Shown: positions 45,859-55,804 of the stretch, piece after piece
Numbering within the stretch: the stretch's first letter is position 1
Layout of the letters: each line of letters starts with the position of its first letter
Source of the DNA: Aeromonas jandaei
Lineage (GTDB): Bacteria > Pseudomonadota > Gammaproteobacteria > Enterobacterales > Aeromonadaceae
Direction: 5' to 3'
Length of the DNA: 64,000 nucleotides
Assembly (NCBI RefSeq): GCF_037890695.1
Contig: NZ_CP149571.1
Span: 1,293,501-1,357,500 of the forward strand
Translations under genes and position numbers: made by a program
The notes under the pieces: generated by a model
Seen by the model: only the letters and a program-made list of their open reading frames with translations
Databases searched by the model: none
Told to the model about the DNA's origin: nothing

Positions 45859-46037
45859 TGGTGGCGCGCAAAATAGCAAGAATCTGTGACAAAAGCAGCG
45901 GATAACTGGAATTTTTCCTCAAGATCTCTGCATGAGAAGCCATTCGAAGCTTGTTTGGAGACTCAATTGATAAGAGACAGCGAAAAACAGCTCGGAGCTG
46001 GTGAGGGACGGGGAGGGGATGGCGGCGAGCAGATAGC

Positions 46038-46063
46038 AAAAAACCCGCCTTGGCGGGTTTTTT
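46038..46063 (-). terminator. Terminator of the cold-shock gene
   Basis: ACCCGCC/GGCGGGT is flanked by A and T runs and lies about 32 bp beyond the cold-shock protein stop. Confidence 0.9.
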
Positions 46064-46094
46064 CATTCAGACCGGACGGTTGCCCGGGCGTGAA

Positions 46095-46304
46095 TTACAG
46101 AGCTACTACGTTGGCAGCAGCCGGGCCTTTCTGGCCTTGCTCGATGGTGAACTCAACGCGCTGACCTTCGTCCAGGGTTTTGAAACCCGGGGTCTGGATG
46201 GCGGAGAAGTGAACGAACACATCTTTGCTGCCATCAACCGGGGAGATGAAACCAAAACCTTTCTCGGAGTTGAAGAACTTAACGGTACCAGTCACTTTAG
46301 ACAT
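46095..46304 (-). CDS. CspA-family cold-shock protein
   Basis: This 69-residue OB-fold RNA chaperone has RNP1-like KGFGFISP and RNP2-like VFVHFSAI motifs. It binds single-stranded RNA and prevents secondary structure. The start at 46304 gives the standard length; the in-frame extension to 46370 is the untranslated leader. A long AT-rich leader with a small hairpin (TGCCAT/ATGGCA near 46336-46350) precedes it, as for cold-inducible csp genes. Confidence 0.95.
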   Translation of the reverse strand: MSKVTGTVKFFNSEKGFGFISPVDGSKDVFVHFSAIQTPGFKTLDEGQRVEFTIEQGQKGPAAANVVAL

Positions 46305-46806
46305 AATAATTTCTCTTAAATTTAGTGTTAGAAATGCCATCAAATGGCAAATTTGATTTTTCGTCAGCAATACGTATGGGAAGCACTAAAGAAGGAGAAT
46401 TATTCGTCAAGTATCATCGAAATAATACTTGCACTAATCACTGCTTTACTAAAATGACTGCCTAACATAATCAGGACTGAACTGCCGAACTATCGCTGAC
46501 GATTAGAACACGCACTCTTTTTTAAAGCAAATGTTATCTCGTCCTTAACGTTTTATCGTGAATTTAACCTGATGCAGTAAAAAACAAACATGATTTATAT
46601 CAATCGGATAGGTGCATGCTTTGCGCTTTTTCCATGAAGAAATAATTTTCCCGGGATGGTGTGGCAAGCAAAGTAACGGCGTAAAACGACGGTTCCTGGC
46701 GGGATCAAAAATAACATTCCCGTTTGGGGATTATCAGTCTCTTGCGAGACACAAAAAAACCGCCTCGCACAGGGCGAGGCGGCTCTTGTATCAGAATCCG
46801 GATTGC
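46305..46806. other. 502-bp region: csp leader and terminator
   Basis: No gene is present. It contains the AT-rich leader and promoter of the cold-shock gene, and at its right end a terminator (46753-46786) of the DUF3811 gene. The leader hairpin near 46336-46350 and the long distance to upstream -10-like sequences suggest a structured 5' UTR. Confidence 0.7.
46753..46786 (-). terminator. Terminator of the DUF3811 gene
   Basis: The stem CCGCCTCGC/GCGAGGCGG with a short loop is followed by T7 on the minus strand, about 20 bp beyond the stop. Confidence 0.93.
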
Positions 46807-47091
46807 TCAGCGTTTGCTGCGAAATTTGTTGCTGACCGAATCTATCCAGCTGAAGGTTTCTGGCAATGCCTGATTCTTGGCGCGTTCTTTGGCTTTCTCC
46901 CGCGCCAGCTTGGAGGCTGCCTTGGCCGCTTCGGCGCGGTCGGCCACAATCTTCAGGCGACCCTCTTCACGGATCTTGTTCCGCTCGCCATTGGTCAGCT
47001 GGTGATCGGCATTGGCTTGCGCCTTTTGCAGCATCAGGGCTATCTCGGCTTTTTCAGCCTCGGTCAGATCTTTCATTTCCAGCTTTTTCAT
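46807..47091 (-). CDS. DUF3811 family protein (YjbD-like)
   Basis: This 94-residue, highly charged helical protein contains LTEAEKAEIALMLQKAQANADHQLTNGERNKIREE, resembling E. coli YjbD (DUF3811), and ends in FSWIDSVSNKFRSKR, also conserved there. It is probably a nucleic-acid or ribosome-associated small basic protein; function is not established. The start at 47091 follows AGGAG. Confidence 0.82.
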   Translation of the reverse strand: MKKLEMKDLTEAEKAEIALMLQKAQANADHQLTNGERNKIREEGRLKIVADRAEAAKAASKLAREKAKERAKNQALPETFSWIDSVSNKFRSKR

Positions 47092-47234
47092 GGTGCGCTC
47101 CTGCGGCAGGGTGTCAGCCACCCTAACACAGTTGTCATATCGCGCCCCCATGCAATCGCCGTTATGCCGAACAAAGACTTGATTGTGTGACTTCGCCGGA
47201 TATTCGCGACCTTTTCCTGTCCGTTTGCCGCATT

Positions 47235-48137
47235 TCAGCTGAGAGTGAGCTGCGCTTCTGTCAGTGCCTCATCCGGTTCGACATGGATCAGCACGATGGC
47301 GTGGGGCAGCTCCGCCATGATGGCGTGCTCGATCCGGTCGCAGATATCGTGGGCTTCACCAATGCTCATCTCGGGTGGCAGGGTGAGGTGAAAGTCGATA
47401 TGGCGGCGGCGGCCGGCACGGCGACTGCGCAGGTCGTGGAAGCCGCTGGCGCTCGGACAGCATTCGGTAATGATGCGGCTGGTCATGGCCAGCTCTTCCG
47501 GGCTCATGCTCTCGTCGATCAGCGGCTGGAAGGCCTCATTGAGCATGCCGATCGCCTCTCTGACGATAAACAGGGCAACCCCGATGGCAACCAGCGGGTC
47601 GAGTATGGCGAGAGAGTGGCCAAACAGACCGGCCAGCCAGATCCCGCCAAGGCCGACCGCAACACCGGCAGAGGTGAGCACATCCGCCTTGAGATGCAGA
47701 GCGTCAGCCGCCAGTGCAACCGACTCCTCTTCCCGGGCCACCTTGTAGAGGTAGGCTGAGACGCCGCTGTTGACCAGCGCCGAGATCACCATCACCAGCA
47801 CACCCCAGCCGATGCTTTCGATGGCGGTTGGTTGCAGGATCTTGTCGACTGCCTCGAAGATGATCCAGCCCGCGGCGAGCAGGATCAGCAGTGCTTCGAT
47901 GACGCCGGAGACGTTCTCTATCTTGTCGTGACCATAGGGGTGGCGATCATCGGGAGGCAGATCGGACTTTTTCACGGCGAACAGGGCGATCAGGGCGGCC
48001 ACCAGATCCATGGCGGAGTGGATGGCCTCCGAGATAATACTGACCGAGCCGCTGGCAAATCCGGCTACCAGTTTCATGGTGATCAGGCTGACATTGGAAC
48101 AGACCGATACCATGGCTGCTCTGGTTTTTCTGCTCAT
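47235..48137 (-). CDS. Cation diffusion facilitator (divalent metal exporter)
   Basis: This 300-residue inner-membrane metal/proton antiporter of the CDF family has six membrane helices. The two HxxxD metal sites are HSAMD in helix 2 and HLKAD in helix 5. The C-terminal cytoplasmic domain has HDLRSRRAGRRRHIDFHLTLPPEMSI. The short EESVALAADALHLKADV block resembles zinc/iron FieF-type exporters. The start at 48137 follows AGGAAA. Confidence 0.93.
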   Translation of the reverse strand: MSRKTRAAMVSVCSNVSLITMKLVAGFASGSVSIISEAIHSAMDLVAALIALFAVKKSDLPPDDRHPYGHDKIENVSGVIEALLILLAAGWIIFEAVDKILQPTAIESIGWGVLVMVISALVNSGVSAYLYKVAREEESVALAADALHLKADVLTSAGVAVGLGGIWLAGLFGHSLAILDPLVAIGVALFIVREAIGMLNEAFQPLIDESMSPEELAMTSRIITECCPSASGFHDLRSRRAGRRRHIDFHLTLPPEMSIGEAHDICDRIEHAIMAELPHAIVLIHVEPDEALTEAQLTLS

Positions 48138-48606
48138 GAGACTATTTCCTGAATAAATAGCTGACTTTCCGATGTGGCCGGCCATTATATAGAGTTGTTC
48201 GGAAATAACCTATTCAGGGTTGTAACTTCATGTTTCCGGTGATATTGAGAATGCTTATTAAAATTGTGGCGCTTAAATGGATTGAATATTTATAAGTGAG
48301 TTGCTTCTCTGCCTTATTTTATTATTCGTCCATTTTTCATGAGGTTGTTCTGAGAATATCAGTGGAACAACATTTAATAATGCGAATAACTCTTTTTTGG
48401 TCTTTCATGCCGGCATCATTCCCCTGTCTGGAACAGGGGCTTTATGAGACGGAGAATGAGGCTGGATCCGGACGCATATGGGGGGTATGCTGGGTCTGGT
48501 GATGGTCAGGTGCCATCGCATATAGCGTACTGAAGTTGATGATTCGGATGACATGCTGGCTCCCTTGAGGAACCAACTGTCTGGGTAACATTTTTGGAGT
48601 TTGATG
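48138..48606. other. 469-bp gene-free region
   Basis: The region between the cation exporter and a 40-codon gene is AT-rich at 48190-48400. It holds a hairpin CCCCTGT/ACAGGGG (48421-48437) followed by CTTTAT that could end a short RNA transcribed rightwards. No protein gene with a ribosome site was found. Confidence 0.55.
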
Positions 48607-48729
48607 ATGAGTAACAAAGAACATCACAACGGCAAAGATGCCAAGAAAAAACCGCAGATGTCACTGAAAGAGAAACGCGAAGCCAAACGTCAGAAAGCAG
48701 AACTGAAAAACGGCAGCGCAATGAAGTAA
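48607..48729 (+). CDS. Very small basic protein (40 residues)
   Basis: A short reading frame encodes 40 residues, almost all charged or polar, with many lysines (KDAKKKPQMS, LKEKREAKRQKAELKN). GGAG lies 7 bp before the second of two adjacent ATGs (48604 and 48607), so 48607 is preferred. A strong terminator follows 35 bp after the stop. Regulation and function are unknown; such peptides often bind RNA or ribosomes. Confidence 0.65.
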   Translation: MSNKEHHNGKDAKKKPQMSLKEKREAKRQKAELKNGSAMK

Positions 48730-48763
48730 CGCTCCCTTACTGCTGTTCCTTCGGAGCCAGTAC

Positions 48764-48791
48764 AAAGCCAGCCTGTGATGGGCTGGCTTTT
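48764..48791 (+). terminator. Terminator of the 40-residue gene
   Basis: AAAGCCAGCC/GGCTGGCTTT with a 7-nt loop and a following T. Confidence 0.88.
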
Positions 48792-48913
48792 ATGTTTCCG
48801 GCCCGCAGACAATGTCGCGATTATTCCCCCCGAAACAGCAATCTTTTGGTATCCATCCCTGGCGGGAAATAAACAGGTTTTCTCCAGAACAGTGACTGCT
48901 GTGATATGGATAT

Positions 48914-48943
48914 AAAAAAGCCCTGATTAATCAGGGCTTTTTT
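48914..48943 (-). terminator. Terminator of ssb
   Basis: The almost loopless palindrome AGCCCTGATTAATCAGGGCT is flanked by A6 and T6, 14 bp beyond the ssb stop. Confidence 0.92.
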
Positions 48944-48957
48944 AATCTTGCGACGGC

Positions 48958-49536
48958 TTAGAACGGGATGTCGTCGTCGAAATCCATCGGCGGCTCGTTG
49001 TAGACCGGCGGGGCAGACTGGGGCTGCTGAGCCGGACGGCCGTAGCCACCCTGCTGCTGCATGTTTTGCTGCGGAGCGGCGGCCGGACGCTGCTGGTTCA
49101 TCGGCTGCTGCATGGCTTGCTGCGGTTGACCCCAGCCACCTTGCTGGCCACCCATGTTCTGGCCCATGCCCTGACCGCCTTGCGGACGGCCACCCAGCAT
49201 CTGCATGACACCGGTGAAGCTGTCGACCAGTACTTCCGTGGTGTAGCGCTCCTGGCCGCTCTGATCCTGCCACTTGCGAGTCTGCAGTTTGCCTTCGACA
49301 TAAACCTGGGAGCCTTTCTTCAGGTACTCGCCAGCCACTTCGGCCAGCTTGCCCATGAAGACGACGCGGTGCCACTCGGTGCGCTCTTTCTGCTCACCGG
49401 TCTGCTTGTCGCGCCAGGTTTCAGAGGTGGCCAGAGTAATGTTGGTCACAGCACCGCCACTCGGCATGTAGCGTACTTCCGGGTCTTGCCCGAGGTTACC
49501 GATCAGAATGACTTTATTGATGCCTCGACTGGCCAT
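48958..49536 (-). CDS. ssb: Single-stranded DNA-binding protein
   Basis: This 192-residue tetrameric SSB has an N-terminal OB fold (1-115: [52 protein letters not shown]). A long Gln/Gly/Pro-rich linker follows, then the acidic tip FDDDIPF that recruits DNA-repair and replication partners. It is divergent from uvrA, the usual gammaproteobacterial arrangement. Confidence 0.97.
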   Translation of the reverse strand: MASRGINKVILIGNLGQDPEVRYMPSGGAVTNITLATSETWRDKQTGEQKERTEWHRVVFMGKLAEVAGEYLKKGSQVYVEGKLQTRKWQDQSGQERYTTEVLVDSFTGVMQMLGGRPQGGQGMGQNMGGQQGGWGQPQQAMQQPMNQQRPAAAPQQNMQQQGGYGRPAQQPQSAPPVYNEPPMDFDDDIPF

Positions 49537-49906
49537 AATCTCTCTTCCACCTTTATATTCCGGTCAGGCAAGGCCTGGACCCACTAAATAAGTTACCGCG
49601 CTTTTTTCATGACCATGTCGTTATCATATTGAACAGCATGGTTTTTCTATAACCGTTGCAGCAATCAGAGTGCTCGTTTCGCGTGTTCTGATTCAGGTTT
49701 AGCCCCCAATAGTAACAGTTGATCACTCTGCGGGCGAGCGCTTGCTGGTGTGGATTGAGGGCAAACTCGCCGCCTTGGTCAGGGTGTGACGAAGGGGCTA
49801 TCCATCGTAAAAAAGGATAACGGCGATAGATAATGCCTGTCTATTCATCCAGTAGTCTCTATGCCATACTGACTCGCTCAGGTTTCCGTATCGAGCGTGC
49901 AACAAG
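49537..49906. other. 370-bp divergent ssb-uvrA region
   Basis: No gene is present. It holds promoters for ssb and uvrA and one LexA-like site (49835-49854). No second SOS box was clear on the ssb side. Confidence 0.65.
49835..49854 (+). promoter_or_regulatory. LexA-like SOS box of uvrA
   Basis: GCCTGTCTATTCATCCAGTA has the CTG-N10-CAG core and matches the E. coli consensus at 14 of 20 positions. It lies 53 bp upstream of uvrA. Confidence 0.65.
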
Positions 49907-52735
49907 ATGGAAAAGATCGTGGTCCGGGGTGCTCGCACCCACAACCTCAAGAACATCAATCTGACCCTGCCCCGCGACAAGCTGATCGTGGTCACCGGCC
50001 TCTCCGGTTCGGGCAAATCCTCTCTGGCGTTCGATACCCTCTATGCCGAGGGGCAGCGCCGCTATGTGGAGTCGCTCTCCGCTTATGCCCGCCAGTTCCT
50101 CTCCCTGATGGAGAAGCCGGACGTCGACCATATCGAGGGGCTCTCGCCCGCTATTTCCATCGAGCAGAAGTCCACTTCCCATAACCCGCGCTCGACCGTC
50201 GGCACCATCACCGAAATCTACGACTACCTGCGTCTGTTGTTCGCCCGGGTCGGTGAGCCACGCTGCCCGACCCACGCCATTCCGCTCGCCGCCCAGACCA
50301 TCAGCCAGATGGTGGATCAGGTGCTGGCTCAGCCCGAGGGGAGCAAGCTGATGCTGCTGGCCCCGGTGGTGCGCGATCGCAAGGGTGAGCACACCAAGCT
50401 GCTGGAGAATCTGGCGGCTCAGGGCTACATCCGTGCCCGCATCGATGGCGAGGTGTGCGATCTATCGGATCCTCCGACTCTGGAGTTGCACAAGAAGCAC
50501 ACCATCGAGGTGGTGGTGAACCGCTTCAAGGTGCGCGATGACCTTGCCTTGCGTCTGGCCGAGTCGTTCGAAACGGCGCTGACCCTCTCCGGCGGCATCG
50601 TACTGGTGGTACCGATGGACGGTGAAGAGGGGGTTGCCCCCATGACCTTCTCCGCCAACTTCGCCTGCCCGGAGTGCGGTTACTCCATGTCGGAGCTGGA
50701 GCCGCGTATCTTCTCCTTCAACAACCCGGCCGGTGCCTGCCCGACTTGTGATGGTCTGGGTGTGCAGCAATATTTCGATCCCGCCAAGGTGATCGGCGAT
50801 CCGGCCATCAGTCTGGCCAATGGCGCTATCCGCGGCTGGGACAAGCGCAGCTTCTATTACTTCCAGATGCTCAAATCCCTCTCCGAGCACTACAAGTTCG
50901 ATCTGGAAACGCCGTGGGAGGATCTGCCGGTCAAGACCCAGGAGGTTATCCTGCGCGGCTCCGGTCGCACCGAGATCGAGTTCCGTTATCTGAACGATCG
51001 CGGTGACGTGGTGGTGCGCAAGCACCCGTTCGAGGGGATCCTGCATAACATGGAGCGGCGCTACCGGGAAACAGAGTCCAACTCGGTGCGCGAAGAGCTC
51101 TCCAAATACATCGCCAACAAATCCTGTGCCAGCTGCGGTGGCAGCCGGCTGCGGGAGGAGGCGCGCCACGTCTTCGTCGACAACCGCAACCTGCCGGCCA
51201 TCGCGGAGCAGTCCATCGGCGATGCGTTGGCCTTCTTCGAAGGGCTGAACCTGACCGGCCAGCGCGCCCAGATTGCCGAAAAGATCCTGAAAGAGATCGT
51301 CGAGCGGCTTGGCTTCCTGGTTAACGTCGGCCTCAACTATCTGAGCCTGTCGCGCAGTGCCGAGACTCTCTCAGGCGGCGAAGCGCAACGCATTCGACTG
51401 GCCAGCCAGATCGGTGCAGGTCTGGTGGGGGTGATGTATGTGCTGGACGAGCCTTCCATCGGCCTGCACCAGCGTGACAACGAGCGGTTGCTCAAGACCC
51501 TCACTCACCTGCGTGATCTTGGCAACACGGTGATCGTAGTGGAGCACGACGAGGATGCCATCCGCCTCGCCGACCATGTGCTCGATATCGGCCCGGGGGC
51601 TGGAGTGCACGGCGGCGCCATCGTCGCCCAGGGCACGCCGGAGGAGATCATCAATAATCCGGAGTCGCTGACCGGTGACTACCTCTCCGGCCGCAAGCAG
51701 ATCGCCATCCCTGCCGAGCGCACACCGCTCACCGGCAAGTGGCTGAAACTCAAGGGGGCGAGCGGCAACAACCTGCGCAACGTCAACCTGGATCTGCCGA
51801 TCGGGGTGATGACCTGCGTCACCGGCGTCTCCGGCTCCGGCAAGTCGACCCTGATCAACGACACCCTGTTCCGCATCGCTCACCGCGAGCTCAACAAGGC
51901 CACCGAGTCCACACCGGCGCCCTATCGCAGCGTCGAGGGGCTGGAGCACTTGGACAAGGTGGTGGATATCGACCAGAGCCCCATCGGCCGTACCCCGCGC
52001 TCCAACCCGGCCACCTACACTGGCCTGTTTACCCCGATCCGCGAACTGCTCTCCGGCACCCAGGAGGCGCGCTCGCGCGGCTACCAGCCTGGCCGCTTCT
52101 CCTTCAACGTGAAGGGGGGGCGCTGTGAGGCGTGCCAGGGGGATGGGGTCATCAAGGTGGAGATGCACTTCCTGCCGGATGTCTACGTGCCGTGCGACGT
52201 CTGCAAGGGCAAGCGCTACAACCGCGAGACGCTGGAGGTGAAGTACAAGGGCAAGAACATCCACGAAATCCTCGAGATGACGGTGGAAGATGCCCGCGAG
52301 TTCTTCGATCCGGTGCCGGCAGTGGCCCGCAAGCTGCAGACCCTGATGGATGTGGGCCTCTCCTATATCCGCCTCGGCCAGTCTGCCACCACCCTGTCGG
52401 GCGGTGAGGCGCAGCGGGTCAAGCTGGCGCGGGAGCTCTCCAAACGGGATACCGGTCAGACCCTCTATATTCTGGACGAGCCGACCACCGGCCTGCACTT
52501 CCACGACATCCAGCAGCTACTCAAGGTGCTGCACCAGCTGCGGGATCGCGGCAACACCATCGTCATCATCGAGCACAATCTGGATGTCATCAAAACTGCC
52601 GACTGGATCGTCGATCTGGGTCCGGAGGGGGGCGCCGGTGGCGGCCGTATTCTGGTGACGGGGACGCCGGAGGAGATATGCGCCAATAAAGAGTCTCATA
52701 CAGCACGCTTTTTACGGCCCCTGTTGAAGAGATAA
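49907..52735 (+). CDS. uvrA: Excinuclease ABC subunit A
   Basis: This 942-residue DNA-damage recognition ATPase of nucleotide-excision repair has two ABC ATPase modules: Walker [14 protein letters not shown] and [13 protein letters not shown], and LSGGEAQRI and LSGGEAQRV signatures. Two CxxC zinc modules are seen (CPECGYSMS...CPTCDGLG and CEACQGDG...CDVCKGKR). It loads UvrB at lesions. The start ATG at 49907 lacks a strong ribosome site. It has a LexA-like box upstream and a terminator downstream. Confidence 0.97.
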   Translation: MEKIVVRGARTHNLKNINLTLPRDKLIVVTGLSGSGKSSLAFDTLYAEGQRRYVESLSAYARQFLSLMEKPDVDHIEGLSPAISIEQKSTSHNPRSTVGTITEIYDYLRLLFARVGEPRCPTHAIPLAAQTISQMVDQVLAQPEGSKLMLLAPVVRDRKGEHTKLLENLAAQGYIRARIDGEVCDLSDPPTLELHKKHTIEVVVNRFKVRDDLALRLAESFETALTLSGGIVLVVPMDGEEGVAPMTFSANFACPECGYSMSELEPRIFSFNNPAGACPTCDGLGVQQYFDPAKVIGDPAISLANGAIRGWDKRSFYYFQMLKSLSEHYKFDLETPWEDLPVKTQEVILRGSGRTEIEFRYLNDRGDVVVRKHPFEGILHNMERRYRETESNSVREELSKYIANKSCASCGGSRLREEARHVFVDNRNLPAIAEQSIGDALAFFEGLNLTGQRAQIAEKILKEIVERLGFLVNVGLNYLSLSRSAETLSGGEAQRIRLASQIGAGLVGVMYVLDEPSIGLHQRDNERLLKTLTHLRDLGNTVIVVEHDEDAIRLADHVLDIGPGAGVHGGAIVAQGTPEEIINNPESLTGDYLSGRKQIAIPAERTPLTGKWLKLKGASGNNLRNVNLDLPIGVMTCVTGVSGSGKSTLINDTLFRIAHRELNKATESTPAPYRSVEGLEHLDKVVDIDQSPIGRTPRSNPATYTGLFTPIRELLSGTQEARSRGYQPGRFSFNVKGGRCEACQGDGVIKVEMHFLPDVYVPCDVCKGKRYNRETLEVKYKGKNIHEILEMTVEDAREFFDPVPAVARKLQTLMDVGLSYIRLGQSATTLSGGEAQRVKLARELSKRDTGQTLYILDEPTTGLHFHDIQQLLKVLHQLRDRGNTIVIIEHNLDVIKTADWIVDLGPEGGAGGGRILVTGTPEEICANKESHTARFLRPLLKR

Positions 52736-52749
52736 ACCGTTATAATCGT

Positions 52750-52770
52750 GGGGCCTTGGGCCCCTTTTTT
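52750..52770 (+). terminator. Terminator of uvrA
   Basis: GGGGCC/GGCCCC with a TTG loop is followed by T6, 15 bp after the uvrA stop. Confidence 0.92.
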
Positions 52771-52804
52771 ATGATGAAAATCGGGAGCGTGGAGGTTTCG
52801 GGCG

Positions 52805-54519
52805 GTGCGTGGCATCGCAGCATCACTGCAATGGATATGTCGGTTTATGGCTCAGGCTTCGCGCACCATCGATCATCAGTTGGCTTACTCCATGTTTCCT
52901 GTCTGGCTGGGCGCCATCTTGTTGCTGCTGATCGTGGTGGCCTGGGCTCAGGTGCCAGCCGCCAACAGCATTGAAGATCAGCGGATGAGGGAACATTTGC
53001 TTCGCGTCAGTCGGGTGGTGCAGGGCGATCTGGCTTCGCTGAATGCCTTGAGTCGTGACTGGGGGCTTTGGGATGATAGCTACCACTTTATGGCCAGCAA
53101 GAAGCGCACTTACATTGAATCCAATCTGCTCAATGACATGACGATGCAGGACTTCAGCCTCAATCTGATGAGCTTTATGGATCTCAATGGTTATGAGGTC
53201 TGACCCGCACCCTGCTGCCCGATGCCCCCGGTGTCAATCCGGATCAGTTTCCTTACTTTCTAGACGAGTTGAAAAGAGAGCTGAGGGCGCAGTCATTGGC
53301 GTTGGGCGGAGGCAATCTGCACGGGATCCGCGCTTCCCAGTGGGGGCCTCTAATGTATGCCTGGCAGCCCATTCGGGATAGCAAGGGGGCATCCACGTTC
53401 AACGGCTTTTTGCTGCTCTTGCGTTGGCTCGACAAGAGCTATCTTGGCGAGGTATCGGATCGCACCGCTCTGCCGCTGGCCATTACCCATATCAATACGG
53501 ATCTCTCCGCTTCGTTTACGCCGCTGGGGCCACAAATGACCTATCGCCTGACCAATCTGGGTCTGGCGCATCTTCGGGGAGAGGTTCGCCTGTTGAACAG
53601 TGAGCGTCACCCTGTGCTGACTCTGCAAATCGAAGAGGAGCGCACGGTTTTGAGCGGTGTACTTGAGGGGGCCCTCTGGACCTTCGTTGGCATGCTGGTT
53701 ATCAGCTTCATCTGCGTCACCATCGCCATGTCCCGCTTGAAGGCTATCGTACTGACTCCCCTGCAGCAGCTGGTTGCGGCGTTGCAGCGCTTTGGCGATA
53801 AACCGGATGCAGGCTTGCTCCCGGAGATCGACAGCAGTGTCGAGATGGCCATGCTGAGCGGCAAGTTTCGAGAAATGGCCAGCAAGGTGAGTGAACAGCA
53901 TGATCAGCTGCTGGCGAGATCGAACCGGATGGAAGCGGCCGCTTTCACCGATCCGTTGACCCGCTGTTTTAACCGGCGTTATCTGGATGAGTGGTTGCGA
54001 TCCCATGTTGCTACCCCTTGCCTGTTGCTACTGCTTGATCTCGATCACTTCAAACGGATCAACGATGAGCTGGGGCACGATATCGGTGATCTGGTGCTGG
54101 GTCAGCTGGCCGAGTTGCTGCGCAAACTGGTAACTGGTGAGAGTGAGCCTCTCGTCAGGTTGGGGGGAGAGGAGTTTCTGCTGCTGTTGCAGGTAGAAGA
54201 AGAACAAGAGGTGGCCCTGCGCGTCGAATACATCCGCCAGCGCATTGCTCAGCACCGTTTTGGCCATGAGGATCTGCCACTGTGGTTGACGGTTTCCGCG
54301 GGATATTGCAGTTACCCGCTGCATGGTGCGATGCCGGATTCATTCTGGAGCCATAGCTTCAAGCTGGCCGATATGGCGCTTTATCAGGCCAAACAGGGGG
54401 GCCGCAACCAGTGGCGAGGTTATTCGGGGAGAGTGCCAGATGGTGCTGTTGGTCAATCTGCTGAACAGCTCGCGCATAGCTTGCTGTTAACCGAGCAGAT
54501 GTCAAAGAGTCGCGGTTAA
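52805..54519 (+). pseudogene. CHASE4-GGDEF diguanylate cyclase interrupted by a frameshift
   Basis: Two reading frames together make one protein of about 570 residues. The first (GTG 52805 to TGA 53203) has a membrane helix (FPVWLGAILLLLIVVAW) and the start of a CHASE4 domain (SRDWGLWDDSYHFM). It stops at GYEV. The sequence resumes in the next frame at about 53200 as LTRTLLPDAPGVNPDQFPYF, which continues the domain, followed by a second helix, HAMP-like linker and a GGDEF domain with an intact GGEEF (54158 on). A single missing base near 53200 explains it. The downstream piece could be translated from an internal start (53269), but the sensor would be truncated. Sequencing error is possible. 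Confidence 0.8.
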
Positions 54520-54647
54520 CCCTGACGCACGAGCACTAGGTAGGCTATCGCGAACATGAAACCGAACAGGATAAAGAGAAAGGAACCTATTCCCCAGATG
54601 GCAGCAAGTATGGCTCCCACCTTTTGCCACCGAGACTGATTCTTCAT
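54516..54647 (-). CDS. Small single-span membrane protein
   Basis: This 43-residue protein has one long hydrophobic segment (AILAAIWGIGSFLFILFGFMFAIAYLVLV) preceded by a basic N-terminus. The start at 54647 is the only reasonable ATG; the ribosome site is weak. It overlaps the 3' end of the broken cyclase by 4 bp on the opposite strand. Function unknown; it could be a spurious reading. Confidence 0.45.
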   Translation of the reverse strand: MKNQSRWQKVGAILAAIWGIGSFLFILFGFMFAIAYLVLVRQG

Positions 54648-54964
54648 AAATAAACCATTACTTCCTGATAACTTGTGCGCCGCAAAAATACGCTTTTTTA
54701 CATTGATTAACAACAAGGCTTCGAGGGGAATCGCCCTTGTAAGGTGTAATTGAATCGCATCTTAAGCGAAGCGGTATTGTTATCCAGGCGACGCTATCGA
54801 GGCTTTTGGCTTTCCGAGAGGGGGATGAAACGAACCGCAAAGATGTCAGCGCAATCAATTTATTTCTGTGCAACCTTTGCTCCAAGTCAATAACTTTGCA
54901 TTTACAAGGATCTATAGTCAGCAGGCTTACAGCATCAAATGAAAACAAAAAAAGGGATTACGTG
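54648..54964. other. 317-bp gene-free region upstream of ompW
   Basis: AT-rich region holding the ompW promoter. A TTGAT-N4-AACAA match to the FNR consensus (54703-54716, 9 of 10 fixed positions) lies 250 bp before ompW, so it is too far for simple activation and nearer the small membrane protein gene. Confidence 0.5.
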
Positions 54965-55579
54965 ATGAAAAAATTACTTCCTCTGATGATTGCCGCTGCA
55001 GTGACCTCTCCTTTCGCCATGGCCCACCAGGCTGGCGACATTCTGGTTCGTGGTGGTGCTGCTATTGTCTCCCCCCAAGGGAGCAGTGACAACGTACTGG
55101 GTACCGGTGAATTTGAAATCAATAACAATACTCAGCTGGGTTTGACTCTTGGTTACATGATCACCGATAACTGGGGTGTCGAATTGCTTGCTGCAACGCC
55201 TTTTTCTCATAAGGTAAGCACTGCTGGCTTGGGTGAAATTGCCAAAGTTAAGCACCTGCCGCCTACCCTGATGGGTCAATACTACTTCGGTGATGCCAAG
55301 AGCAAGGTTCGTCCTTATGTTGGTGTCGGTATCAACTACACCACCTTCTTTGACGAGAAGGGCGTTGGCAAACTGGATGGCGCCAATATCAGTCTTGATG
55401 ACTCATGGGGATTGGCGGGCCAGGTTGGTATCGATATGGCTGTGACCGACCGCTGGTTTGTGAACGGTTCTGCCTGGATTATGGACATTGACACTGATGT
55501 CAAAGTCGATGGCGTTGGCACTTTTAAAACACATATTGACCCGATGGTCTTTATGCTGGGTGTTGGTTACCGCTTCTGA
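54965..55579 (+). CDS. ompW: Outer-membrane protein OmpW
   Basis: This 204-residue 8-stranded outer-membrane barrel has a signal peptide cut before HQAGDILVRGGAA. Typical OmpW strands are NTQLGLTLGYMITDNWGVELLAATPFSHK, LPPTLMGQYYFG and RPYVGVGINYTTFF. It ends in GVGYRF. It forms a narrow hydrophobic channel thought to pass small hydrophobic molecules. The ATG at 54965 starts the signal peptide; the longer frame from 54806 is not used. Confidence 0.95.
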   Translation: MKKLLPLMIAAAVTSPFAMAHQAGDILVRGGAAIVSPQGSSDNVLGTGEFEINNNTQLGLTLGYMITDNWGVELLAATPFSHKVSTAGLGEIAKVKHLPPTLMGQYYFGDAKSKVRPYVGVGINYTTFFDEKGVGKLDGANISLDDSWGLAGQVGIDMAVTDRWFVNGSAWIMDIDTDVKVDGVGTFKTHIDPMVFMLGVGYRF

Positions 55580-55641
55580 TGATTTGATTCTGACGGCCCT
55601 TTGCTCTGGGGCCGTAGAAAATAGCAATGTACGTCTCTTTC

Positions 55642-55666
55642 AGCCCGGCTTGAGCCGGGCTTTTTT
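55642..55666 (+). terminator. Terminator of ompW
   Basis: The 8-bp stem AGCCCGGC/GCCGGGCT with a TTGA loop is followed by T6, 62 bp after the ompW stop. Confidence 0.95.
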
Positions 55667-55804
55667 GTCCCCGCAATTTACACTGATTGTGATCCAGCCC
55701 CATACAAATCAATTAAATACCCAAGCCTTGTTTCAGTAATTAGCCACCCCCGCCGATAGTGACTATGTTCACTTTACCTTTCCCCAATGAGTGAGGATGT
55801 CTCC

